Positions 52,949 to 60,394 of a DNA stretch of 64,000 nucleotides are shown here, piece after piece. The notes under the pieces were generated by a model that was not told where the DNA came from, searched no databases, and saw nothing but the letters and a program-made list of their open reading frames with translations. Location: contig CBDFHC010000005.1 of NCBI GenBank assembly GCA_965247585.1, positions 1,116,001 through 1,180,000 on the forward strand, written 5' to 3'. The stretch's first letter is position 1; every line of letters starts with the position of its first letter. The stretch comes from CBDFHC01 sp965247585. GTDB taxonomy: Bacteria > Chloroflexota > Dehalococcoidia > Lucifugimonadales > GCA-2712585. The translations under genes and the position numbers were made by a program.

Positions 52949-53352
52949 CCGCTGGTACCGACGCCGTTCTGGGGCATTGGTATGGCCGTTTTTTTCAGAC
53001 GGTAGACCTCGAGGGATAGCTCGGCTACCAGCTGCTTGAACTCGCCGTTCTCCCGCTTGAGATCCTGGATCTCCTGCCGGGTGGCATCGCGCACCGTGTC
53101 ACGGGACAGCCGCTCCCTGCCCGCCTCCATGAACTCCTTGGTCCACGAGTAGTAGGAGTGGGGCTTGATACCCTCCCGCCGGCACAGGTCGTTCACGGTG
53201 ACCTCGCGGCGGAAGCCCTCCAGCACGATACGGATCTTCTCTTCCGGGGTGTATTTGCGCCGGGTAGCCGCTCTAACTCGTCGAACGAAGGACCTAGTCT
53301 GCTCCGACCGTTGATCGGCGGCCTCGGCCTTGCTGGCGTCTGACTGGGACAT
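52945..53352 (-). CDS. IS transposase OrfA (helix-turn-helix), copy B
   Basis: The product is 135 residues from the ATG at 53352 with GAAAGGAGCAGCG upstream. Its protein sequence appears identical to OrfA of copy A. It provides IS-end recognition for OrfB. Confidence 0.88.
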   Translation of the reverse strand: MSQSDASKAEAADQRSEQTRSFVRRVRAATRRKYTPEEKIRIVLEGFRREVTVNDLCRREGIKPHSYYSWTKEFMEAGRERLSRDTVRDATRQEIQDLKRENGEFKQLVAELSLEVYRLKKTAIPMPQNGVGTSG

Positions 53353-53746
53353 CGCTGCTCCTTTCATGAGGTACTCTACCCTCACTTCAGGAGCTCTCAC
53401 CACTCTCAGACTCTCGGGTTTTCTACCCCTCTCACGTGTCCCATTATCGCTGACGGTCTACAGTCATGCCTGGGCAATCTTCCGCCGTTTTGGAGCAGCG
53501 TTGGCAAGAGGTCAGGTTGGACGTCCAGTGAGAAGGTTAATGACGCCCTGTGTGACCGATGGAAACCCCTCTGAGCATGGTGCGAGCCAGCAAACCCTAA
53601 CTGTTGACCGAAGTTAGACGACAGCGCGAGTTTAGCCGACCCCAACTCAACAACGTTACATAGATTGGACAATCAACCCAAAGTGCGAAGAAGATCAGTG
53701 ACGCTTTAGGCCCATTATTCGCAACTGCCGGGACGAATAATGGAGA

Positions 53747-53822
53747 TGGTCGGGGTGGACGGGCTCGAACCGTCGACCTCCACGTCCCGAACGTGGCGCG
53801 CTTCCTGCTGCGCTACACCCCG
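53747..53822 (-). tRNA. tRNA-Pro (CGG)
   Basis: The cloverleaf on the minus strand is complete: acceptor CGGGGTG/CACCCCG, D-stem GCGC/GCGC, anticodon stem CCACG/CGTGG around loop TTCGGGA (anticodon CGG), T-stem GACGG/CCGTC with TTCGAGC, discriminator A and an encoded CCA end (53749-53747). It decodes CCG proline codons. Its 5' half is repeated 67 bases upstream. Confidence 0.95.
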
Positions 53823-53850
53823 ATTTTTATTCCCTATTGCTAGACTCAGT

Positions 53851-53891
53851 GTCCCGAACGTGGCGCGCTTCCTGCTGCGCTACACCCCGAT
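53851..53891 (-). repeat. 41-bp direct repeat of the tRNA-Pro 5' half
   Basis: The 41 bases 53784-53824, covering the tRNA from its first base to the anticodon loop, recur exactly at 53851-53891. The second copy lacks the T-arm and 3' acceptor strand, so it is not a gene. A tRNA-half repeat is the usual product of integration and loss of a tRNA-targeting element. Confidence 0.85.
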
Positions 53892-54343
53892 GACGGCCAT
53901 TCTAGTGACGCCAGTTCTCCAGAACAAGGCTCACCGATTTATCCTTGCATCGAGAGGCGGAGACGCCATCCCCGGTACGGTGGCGCCGGTGCTCAGGGCT
54001 ATACAAAGGCTACACAGCTACCATAGCGGAGCTACAGACCGTCTCCATCATGAGACGGGTTACCGTGTAGGAGTCCATGTTGGCATTGGGCCGGCGGTCT
54101 TCAATGTAGCCCTTGCCCTCTTTGGCCACCTGCCATGGAGACGGCGAATTTTTCGTCGTCGCTGACGAGGCAAGATCCACCGTTGCAATAAATATTGTAT
54201 CGCAATAGCAAGATTCCTGCGAGCTTCAAACAGAGTCCCTCAAGGGCGTCACAGATATACAATATATAGTAACTCAGTTTCCACAACTACAATTTACAGT
54301 ATGACAAAGCAACTCCGAGACAAGTTCAAAGGGCCGAGACTTT
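53892..54343. other. Non-coding region upstream of etfBA
   Basis: No gene is supported. The part 54170-54300 is unusually A+T-rich (for example ATACAATATATAGTAACT near 54256), unlike the surrounding 55-60 % GC. It may contain regulatory sites for the etf operon. Confidence 0.45.
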
Positions 54344-54372
54344 TTGACACCCCAAAGGGGCAATGCTATAGT
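54344..54372 (+). promoter_or_regulatory. Sigma70-type promoter of etfBA with palindromic spacer
   Basis: TTGACA (54344-54349) and TATAGT (54367-54372) are separated by exactly 17 bases, a near-consensus promoter. The spacer begins CCCCAAAGGGG, an 11-base palindrome that could be an operator between the -35 and -10 elements. The etfB start follows 38 bases later. Confidence 0.75.
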
Positions 54373-54409
54373 TTGTTAGGTTTTTCACACAGTGTTCCAG
54401 GAGGCGGTG

Positions 54410-55210
54410 GTGACCCTAAATATCGTGGTCTTGGCGAAGCAGGTCATCGATCCGGAGATGCCGATGTCGGCGTTCAAAGTGGACAGTGATAGCCGCCAAG
54501 TGGTGACGCCAACAAACATCCCGCCGGTGGTAAACGGCTTCGACGAAAACGCCGTAGAGGCCGCATTGAGGATAAAGGACTCACAGGAAGCGGCAATAAC
54601 GGTCATCTCTATGGGCAACAGCTTCGCGCTGGACGTAATGAAAAAGCCTCTTTCCATGGGCGCTGATAACCTGGTGTTGCTTGAAGACGCGGCCTTTGAG
54701 AACACCATTGATAGTCTGGCGGTGGCGCGGGTGCTGGCCGAGGCGGTGAAGAAGGTTGGGGAATTTGATCTGATTCTTTGCGGCAGACAGGCCTCTGATT
54801 GGGACAACGGCCAGGTGCCGCTGGCGGTGGCCGAGCTGTTGGACCTGGCGTGCGTCACCATTGGCAAAAAGGTGGAAGTGGGCGACGGAAAGATCACCGT
54901 GGAGCGGCAAGTTGCGGACGGCGTTGAGATAGTAGAAACGAGTGCGCCGGCGGTAGTGACCGTCAGCAACGAGCTCGGACAGCCGCGATACCCTACGCTC
55001 CGGGGCATCATGGCGGCAACGCGAAAACAACCCACCATCTGGAGCGCCCAGGACCTGGGGCTAGACTCAGCCAATTCAGAATCGAACTTGGAGCTTTTAG
55101 ACCTGTACGTTCCTTCATCTGAAGCAGAATGTGAAATGGTCCAAGGGGAGGACGAAGAGGACTCGGGCAGGCTACTGGCACTCAAGCTTCGTGAGGACAA
55201 GCTAATTTAG
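54410..55210 (+). CDS. etfB: Electron transfer flavoprotein beta subunit
   Basis: The gene encodes 266 residues from GTG 54410, chosen for the AGGAGG just upstream and because TLNIVVLAKQVIDPEMPMSA is the standard EtfB N-terminus. Signature parts: NGFDENAVEAALRIKD, VISMGNSFALDVMKKPLSMG, ILCGRQASDWDNGQVPLAVA (AMP/adenine-binding) and ELGQPRYPTLRGIMAATRKQ. EtfB forms a heterodimer with EtfA and passes electrons from acyl-CoA dehydrogenases and similar flavoproteins to the quinone pool. It is the first gene of the operon with etfA, 14 bases downstream, behind a strong promoter. Confidence 0.95.
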   Translation: MTLNIVVLAKQVIDPEMPMSAFKVDSDSRQVVTPTNIPPVVNGFDENAVEAALRIKDSQEAAITVISMGNSFALDVMKKPLSMGADNLVLLEDAAFENTIDSLAVARVLAEAVKKVGEFDLILCGRQASDWDNGQVPLAVAELLDLACVTIGKKVEVGDGKITVERQVADGVEIVETSAPAVVTVSNELGQPRYPTLRGIMAATRKQPTIWSAQDLGLDSANSESNLELLDLYVPSSEAECEMVQGEDEEDSGRLLALKLREDKLI

Positions 55211-55224
55211 GGAGATTTGACCTG

Positions 55225-56220
55225 ATGGCCGAGGGAACGGGCGTCCTTGTCATAGGAGAGCTGGAAGACGGCTCCATCTCATCAACCACCAGTGAGTTGC
55301 TGGCGGCGGGCCGCAGACTGGCAGATGACCTGGGCCAGGAGTTATCGCTGGGTCTGGTGGGAGAGAGCGTGGAAAGCGCCATCCAGCAGGGGATTACTCA
55401 AGGAGCAGACCGGGCGTTCCTGGTGCAGAGCCCCTTGTTGAAAGAGTACCAGGTGGACCTTCAGCTTTCGGCGGTAACTCAGTTGTGCCGGCAGGCATCA
55501 CCCAACATTATCCTGGTGGGGAGAACGCTGCAGGGCCGCGAGATCGGTCCAAGGCTGGCGGTGAGGCTGGGAGTCGGACTGGCTCAAGACTGCCTGGAAG
55601 TGAGCATAGACGCCGAGTCGAAAAGGATGGTGGCCAGAAGGCCCGTATACGGCGGCAACGCCATGGCGGCGGTGGCCTGCACCAAGGTGCCGCAGATGGC
55701 CTCCATACGACCGAAGGCCTATGAGCCGCTGGCGCCGGACCCATCCCGCCAGGGAGAAACGGTGTCCGTGGACGCCACCCTGGACCCGTCCATGGTCCGG
55801 GTGACGCTGGTTGAGCGAGTGAAGGAAGAAACCGAAGGGCCGCAGCTTGAGACGGCAAAGATAGTGGTGGCGGGAGGCCGGGGGTTGGGAGGTCCGGCGC
55901 CGTTCCAGAAGCTGCAAGAGCTGGCCAAGTTGCTGACCGGCGCGGTGGGCGCTTCCCGGGCGGTGGTGGACGCCGGATGGGTGCAACCTTCAATGCAGAT
56001 AGGGTTGACCGGAAAGACAATCACGCCGGACCTGTACATTACGGTGGCGATATCCGGCGCCAGCCAACACATGGCGGGCTGCTCCGGGGCCAAGGCGATA
56101 GTGGCCATCAACAAAGACCGGGAGGCCAACATTTTCAAAGAGGCCCGTTACGGCGTGGTAGGGGATTGGGAAAAGGTGCTGTCGTCGTTTACGGAGACGG
56201 TGCGGGAGCTAGTGAAGTAG
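55225..56220 (+). CDS. etfA: Electron transfer flavoprotein alpha subunit
   Basis: The product is 331 residues. The N-terminal domain (VLVIGELEDGSISSTTSELL) is followed by the diagnostic FAD domain: KIVVAGGRGLGGPAPFQKLQ, LTGAVGASRAVVDAGWVQPS, QIGLTGKTITPDLYITVAIS, GASQHMAGCSGAKAIVAINK and DREANIFKEARYGVVGDWEK. All FAD contacts appear present. It pairs with EtfB in the cytoplasm. ATG 55225 follows GGGAGATTTGACCTG. The partners are probably the acyl-CoA-dehydrogenase-type enzymes of the cell; none is adjacent. Confidence 0.95.
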   Translation: MAEGTGVLVIGELEDGSISSTTSELLAAGRRLADDLGQELSLGLVGESVESAIQQGITQGADRAFLVQSPLLKEYQVDLQLSAVTQLCRQASPNIILVGRTLQGREIGPRLAVRLGVGLAQDCLEVSIDAESKRMVARRPVYGGNAMAAVACTKVPQMASIRPKAYEPLAPDPSRQGETVSVDATLDPSMVRVTLVERVKEETEGPQLETAKIVVAGGRGLGGPAPFQKLQELAKLLTGAVGASRAVVDAGWVQPSMQIGLTGKTITPDLYITVAISGASQHMAGCSGAKAIVAINKDREANIFKEARYGVVGDWEKVLSSFTETVRELVK

Positions 56221-56244
56221 GGAGTTGGGCGAAGCCCTGGCGTT

Positions 56245-57093
56245 TTAAGGTTCCAGACTGCCAAGGGCTACGTTGTCAATCAGCCGGGTGGCGCCCATAC
56301 GCATCGCGCCTAGGACCAGCGCAGGCCCGTCAACGTTGGAGACCCCTTCCATGCTATCAGGATCGGCGACGCTAACGTAGTCTACAGAGTCCACCAGCGC
56401 CTCCCCCTTCAACGTCGCACGCACCGCCCGCCACAACACCTCCGCGTCCCGCTCCCCCTCTCGCCAGAGCGTCTCCGCCTTTGTTAGCCCTTGATACAAG
56501 ACCGGCGCGGCGCGGCGCTGCTCCGGAGTCAGGTTGGCGTTGCGGCTGCTGAGCGCCAGTCCGTCCGCATCCCTGACGGTGGGCACGGAAACGACGTCTA
56601 CTCCAGTATTCAGGTCGGCGGCCAGCCGCCGGACCACGGCCAGTTGCTGGGCGTCCTTCTCTCCGAAATAGGCGCGGTCCGGCCGGAATATGTTGAAGAG
56701 CTTGGCTACCACGGTGGCGACACCCCGAAAATGCCCCGGCCTGTGCTCCCCTTCCAACCGGGCCGAGATGCCATCTACGGATACCCAGGTGTCGGAGGCA
56801 GCAGGGTACATCTCATCAGCCGAGGGCACGAAAGCCATATCCACCCCAAGGCCTTCCAGAACGGAAAGGTCCCGGGCGAGGTCTCTGGGATAGCTTTGCA
56901 GGTCTTCCTCGGGGCCGAACTGGGTAGGGTTGACGAATATGCTAACCACCACTGCCTGGTTTTCGGCGAGGGCACGGCGGACCAGGGCGAGATGCCCCCG
57001 GTGGAGGGCGCCCATGGTGGGCACAAGGCCTAAAGACCGGGCGCTTGTACCACTGGCGGCCACGGCCCCGGCAACCGTTTCCAAAAGATTCAC
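56245..57093 (-). CDS. panC: Pantothenate synthetase
   Basis: The gene encodes 282 residues from GTG 57093, ten bases after the panB stop; the open frame upstream overlaps panB and is unlikely. PanC joins pantoate and beta-alanine using ATP. The nucleotide-binding HxGH motif is in LVPTMGALHRGHLALV; also SIFVNPTQFGPEEDLQSYPR, HFRGVATVVAKLFNIFRPDR, YFGEKDAQQLAVVRRLAADL, and the KMSKS-equivalent ALSSRNANL. Complete family length. It forms an operon with panB and the DUF2520 gene on the minus strand. Confidence 0.95.
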   Translation of the reverse strand: MNLLETVAGAVAASGTSARSLGLVPTMGALHRGHLALVRRALAENQAVVVSIFVNPTQFGPEEDLQSYPRDLARDLSVLEGLGVDMAFVPSADEMYPAASDTWVSVDGISARLEGEHRPGHFRGVATVVAKLFNIFRPDRAYFGEKDAQQLAVVRRLAADLNTGVDVVSVPTVRDADGLALSSRNANLTPEQRRAAPVLYQGLTKAETLWREGERDAEVLWRAVRATLKGEALVDSVDYVSVADPDSMEGVSNVDGPALVLGAMRMGATRLIDNVALGSLEP

Positions 57094-57103
57094 AGGTCCG
57101 GCC

Positions 57104-57940
57104 TCAGAGGTCCGAGAGGTCTGCCAGAAGTGACTCGTCCATGTCGAAGCTCTCCTTATCGGCGGGAAACGAGCCCTCTTTGACATCGCTGGCATAGCGG
57201 CGCAGGGCTTCGGCGATGAGTTCGTTCAAGTTCAGGTATTGCCGGGTGTGTTTGGGAACGAAGTCCGGGTAGATAGACAGGATGTCGTTTAGCACCTGCA
57301 CCTGGCCATCGCAGTATGGACCCGCGCCGATGCCGATGGTGGGGACGGACAGACGCTGGGTTATTAGGCGCGCCAGAGGGGCGGGGACCAACTCCAGCAC
57401 CAGGGAATAGACACCGGCGTCCTGGAGGGCCAGGGCATCGGTCAGAAGCCGCCGTGCGTCCTCTTTTGCCTTGCCCTGGACACGGTAACCGCCGAAGCGG
57501 TGCACCGACTGGGGAGTGAGGCCCAGGTGCCCCATCACCGGGATGCCCGCGTCCACAATGCTTTCCACCTGTTTCGCCACGGGCTCACCGCCCTCCAGCT
57601 TCACCGCCTGGGCGCCACCTTCCTGGACCAGCCGGGCGGCGTTGCGCAACGTATCCGCCGCGCCAAGGCGATAGCTCATGAAGGGCATGTCCGCCACAAT
57701 CTGGGCGTGCGCCGCGCCGCGGGACACGGCGGCAGTGTGGTGGACCATGTGCTCCATGGTCACGGGTATGGTGGAATCGAATCCCAGCACCACCATACCC
57801 AGGCTGTCTCCCACCAAGATTACGGGAAAGCCCGCGGAATCCGCCAGTCTAGCGTTGGGGTAGTCATAAGCGGTGACCACGGGGATGCGCTCCCCGCGCG
57901 CCTTCATGGCCTGTATGTCCACCACAGTCACCCTTCGCAA
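57104..57940 (-). CDS. panB: 3-methyl-2-oxobutanoate hydroxymethyltransferase
   Basis: The product is 278 residues. PanB makes ketopantoate from ketoisovalerate with methylene-tetrahydrofolate. Motifs: VVTAYDYPNARLADSAGFPV, ILVGDSLGMVVLGFDSTIPV, VADMPFMSY, AVKLEGGEPV and IPVMGHLGLTPQSVHRFGGY, with the Mg-ligand Asp residues in VGDS and ADMP intact. It lies between panC and the DUF2520 gene and overlaps the latter by 13 bases. No panE or panD is visible. Confidence 0.95.
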   Translation of the reverse strand: MRRVTVVDIQAMKARGERIPVVTAYDYPNARLADSAGFPVILVGDSLGMVVLGFDSTIPVTMEHMVHHTAAVSRGAAHAQIVADMPFMSYRLGAADTLRNAARLVQEGGAQAVKLEGGEPVAKQVESIVDAGIPVMGHLGLTPQSVHRFGGYRVQGKAKEDARRLLTDALALQDAGVYSLVLELVPAPLARLITQRLSVPTIGIGAGPYCDGQVQVLNDILSIYPDFVPKHTRQYLNLNELIAEALRRYASDVKEGSFPADKESFDMDESLLADLSDL

Positions 57941-58848
57941 GCTGCCCCCGTTATCTTCGCGCCGATAGCAGGTTGCTGCAGCAGCGGATACAGCAATTCT
58001 GCAACCCGGTTTATCGACTCCCAGCTCAACCGCCCCTTGGCCGCGGGCAATGAGGCCCAGGCCAGGTTGACGTAGAGGGCCACCATCTCTGGCGCTTTGG
58101 ACTCCAACTCCTCTATGTGTTCCCTTAGCGTGTCAACATCCCCTCGCACCACCGGGCCCGTCGTCGCGCCATCCAGACCCAGCGCCGATACATTAGCCAC
58201 CGTCGTTTTCGCCAACGTAAGCACCGCCCGTAGCCCTTCTTCTTCGCTCAGTCCCGCATCACGCCACAGTTCCGCGGCGGCGCGGAGAAGACCCACTAGC
58301 AATCCGCAGCTTAAAAAAGCGGAGGCGTGGTACAGCGCTCGAGACTCCGGGCTAAGCCGGATGGCCCGGCCTCCCAGGTCTCGCGCCATCAACTCCAGCA
58401 CTTCGGACAACCAGCCAGCCGCTTCAACGGCGAAGGTGATGCCCTGAAACCGGGTCAACGCCTCCTGGGGCGAATGAATTCCAGCGAAGGTCTGGAATGG
58501 GTGCAGAGACCCGCATCTAGCGCCCATTCGGGCCACGGGGAGCAGGAGGTCAAGGGTACCGGAGCCGCTACAGTGGACGGCGGCGCGCCCGGGGGACCAT
58601 CTCAGGGAGGCGGCGACGGCGCTAATGGCGTCATCCGGGGTGGTGATGAAGACGACATCGCATTCATCCACCACTCCCTGGGGCTCCGTGGCACGGCAGC
58701 GGGGAAGCATGGCCGCCAAGGCTTGGGCGGAGGCCGGGGTGCGGCTAGCGACGGCGCCGACGCCGTAACCGGCCTGGGAGAGGCCCAGAGCCAACCCTTT
58801 TCCCAGCGTCCCGGCGCCAATGAAGCCGATACGAAGCTCACTATTCAT
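57928..58848 (-). CDS. Rossmann-fold/DUF2520 protein (pantothenate-linked oxidoreductase)
   Basis: The gene encodes 306 residues from the ATG at 58848 (MNSELRIGFIGAGTLGKGLA). The N-terminal domain has the NAD(P)-binding GAGTLGKGLALGLSQAGYGV; next are VVDECDVVFITTPDDAISAV and HCSGSGTLDLLLPVARMGAR, then GSLHPFQTF, the DUF2520 hallmark. The C-terminal helical domain resembles that of 6-phosphogluconate/ketopantoate reductases. DUF2520 genes are often next to panB/panC; a ketopantoate-reductase-like role (replacing PanE) is an attractive inference, not shown. It overlaps panB by 13 bases, indicating one operon. Confidence 0.85.
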   Translation of the reverse strand: MNSELRIGFIGAGTLGKGLALGLSQAGYGVGAVASRTPASAQALAAMLPRCRATEPQGVVDECDVVFITTPDDAISAVAASLRWSPGRAAVHCSGSGTLDLLLPVARMGARCGSLHPFQTFAGIHSPQEALTRFQGITFAVEAAGWLSEVLELMARDLGGRAIRLSPESRALYHASAFLSCGLLVGLLRAAAELWRDAGLSEEEGLRAVLTLAKTTVANVSALGLDGATTGPVVRGDVDTLREHIEELESKAPEMVALYVNLAWASLPAAKGRLSWESINRVAELLYPLLQQPAIGAKITGAACEG

Positions 58849-59101
58849 GGCCCGGACTCGCCAGAAAAATCGCGGCCCTCCCCGGCGGGAAGGGCGCAAG
58901 ATTCACATATTTTGCCGTCTCGGTCCATACGGATCCCAGCGGCCTCTCCAAATGTTCCAGGGACTCGCCCCCCGGAAGGGTGGGCGGCCCTGTGATTTTA
59001 GCACCCTGGGTTGATCGCTTCAAATGGGACGGTTGATCAGGTCTCGCCCCCAGGTGTAACGCTGGGGACCCGCGACCCGGCGGCATCCAAAGGGTGAGCC
59101 G

Positions 59102-59350
59102 GTGGCGCAGAGCTTTAAGAAAGGCAATTACCCAACGTTGCGTCAGCATTTGCGAACATGGTGGGTAGCATCCATCGTCACGCTGGTTGTCCTGGCGGCA
59201 TGTACCGCTGGGCCGACGCCCACCAGCGCGCCCACGCCCACCACTCCGCCACCCGCCACAGCAACCCGGACAAGCACCCCTGTCCCGGAACCCACCCCTA
59301 CGCTCACACCGGCGCGGCCCGCACCTGAGATAGACCTGGCCTCAGATTAG
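59102..59350 (+). CDS. Short lipoprotein, probably truncated
   Basis: From GTG 59102 (AGGGTGAGCCG upstream) the 82-residue product has a basic N-terminus, a hydrophobic segment WVASIVTLVVLAAC with lipobox Cys34 and then only a Pro/Thr linker ending ARPAPEIDLASD. Linkers of this sort lead into a folded domain in the other lipoproteins here, so the domain appears lost. The stop lies within ATTAGGACACTACC (59346-59359), which recurs in a palindrome at 60268-60307, so an element boundary may have cut the gene. Confidence 0.5.
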   Translation: MAQSFKKGNYPTLRQHLRTWWVASIVTLVVLAACTAGPTPTSAPTPTTPPPATATRTSTPVPEPTPTLTPARPAPEIDLASD

Positions 59351-59402
59351 GACACTACCCGGTACCATCTTGGATGGACCAGGCCAAGAGAACTTAGGGA
59401 GA

Positions 59403-60194
59403 CTACTCCTCGACCACCAGGGTGCCTTTCATATCTTCGTCGCCCCATGCCGTACTCGTGTACTCGTGCTGGCCGGGCTGCAGCTCAGGTAACTCTATCA
59501 GCATTGAACTACGACCAGCCAAGGCGTGACTCAGGTCAAGGTCTTCGATTGTCAACGTGTGGACCATTAGGTCCGCATTGTCTACTACCAGAGTAACTTT
59601 CTGGCTGGCTGGAATGATCAATCGGTCGGGCTTGAACTCGGTGTCCTTCATGAACAACACTATGGCCCCTACCCTCTCCACAGCACTGACGCTGCTCCGC
59701 CCCACTAATGTGACAATTCCCGAAGCAATTACGAGCCCCGCAACCACCACGGTCACGATACCAAAGGTACTGACTTCCAAGCCAGTTGGAGAAGCACGGG
59801 GGCTGGGCCGGCGGGACTGGAAAAAGGCGACGGTGCCACAGATGAAGGCTATGAACCCTGCAACGAGAATAATCACCGCTGGGGCGAAGAAGAAGAAGCT
59901 CTCGAAGCCGGCTGCGCCGTATTGCAATCTCGCGGAGAAAAGAATCCAAGCCCCAGCCCCTACTAGAACCGCCAGAAAGTGGAGCCATCTTCCAAAGAGC
60001 CAGACGAGGCCAGCTACCAAAAGGCTCCCTACCAGGATGATGCCGGGGTTCTGCCCTTCGGCACCCTCGATAACCTCCACCACATTGACGGGGATGGCTG
60101 CTATCCCAATAGCTACCAGAGATCCCAAGGTAACCTTCGTGTAGAGGGCCCTGTGGTTCGCTACCACGGGCGCTGAACTAACTCCCTCTGGCAT
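59403..60194 (-). CDS. Membrane protein with degenerate cupredoxin domain
   Basis: The product is 263 residues. Four hydrophobic segments lie at about 22-40, 50-66, 68-88 and 100-122 (for example NPGIILVGSLLVAGLVWLFG, FFFAPAVIILVAGFIAFICG), with a fifth near 140-165. The C-terminal 85 residues form a cupredoxin-like domain: DTEFKPDRLIIPASQKVTLV, DNADLMVHTLTIEDL, GQHEYTSTAWGDEDMKGTLV. Typical blue-copper domains end C-x-x-x-G-H-x-x-M; here TSTAWGDEDM lacks both the Cys and the second His, so copper binding is doubtful. It may be a structural or electron-transfer accessory protein. ATG 60194 lacks a strong RBS. No operon partner. Confidence 0.65.
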   Translation of the reverse strand: MPEGVSSAPVVANHRALYTKVTLGSLVAIGIAAIPVNVVEVIEGAEGQNPGIILVGSLLVAGLVWLFGRWLHFLAVLVGAGAWILFSARLQYGAAGFESFFFFAPAVIILVAGFIAFICGTVAFFQSRRPSPRASPTGLEVSTFGIVTVVVAGLVIASGIVTLVGRSSVSAVERVGAIVLFMKDTEFKPDRLIIPASQKVTLVVDNADLMVHTLTIEDLDLSHALAGRSSMLIELPELQPGQHEYTSTAWGDEDMKGTLVVEE

Positions 60195-60267
60195 TTATAG
60201 CACCTTTCTGTTGTTCGACCTTACGAGCATGTGGAACGATTGACAATTTTATCAACCCTTGTCCGTT

Positions 60268-60307
60268 GTAGGTAGTGTCCTCAGTGTCTAATTAGGACAC
60301 TACCTAC
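60268..60307. repeat. Inverted repeat GTAGGTAGTGTCCT with 12-base spacer
   Basis: Two 14-base arms pair perfectly (60268-60281 and 60294-60307). ATTAGGACACTACC, part of the right arm, also occurs at 59346-59359. The arrangement resembles IS or MITE termini around the cupredoxin gene, or an operator upstream of the GuaB3 gene. Confidence 0.5.
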
Positions 60308-60394
60308 GCCTGGGCTTCCTTGACTTGACATATTGCCTCTGCTACTCTCGGGCAAACCTCTTTCCAGGCATATTCCGCCATTGCGAGGTGGTGA

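Larger units (their letters stand above)
51915..53462 (-). mobile_element. IS3-family-type insertion sequence, copy B (1548 bp)
   Basis: Same length, orientation and ends as copy A at 13687-15234; I noticed differences only at 52124, 52307 and 53456. The left flank is a truncated LuxR gene, the right flank unassigned sequence. No target-site duplication is evident. The near-identity implies recent transposition or ongoing exchange between the copies. Confidence 0.93.
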
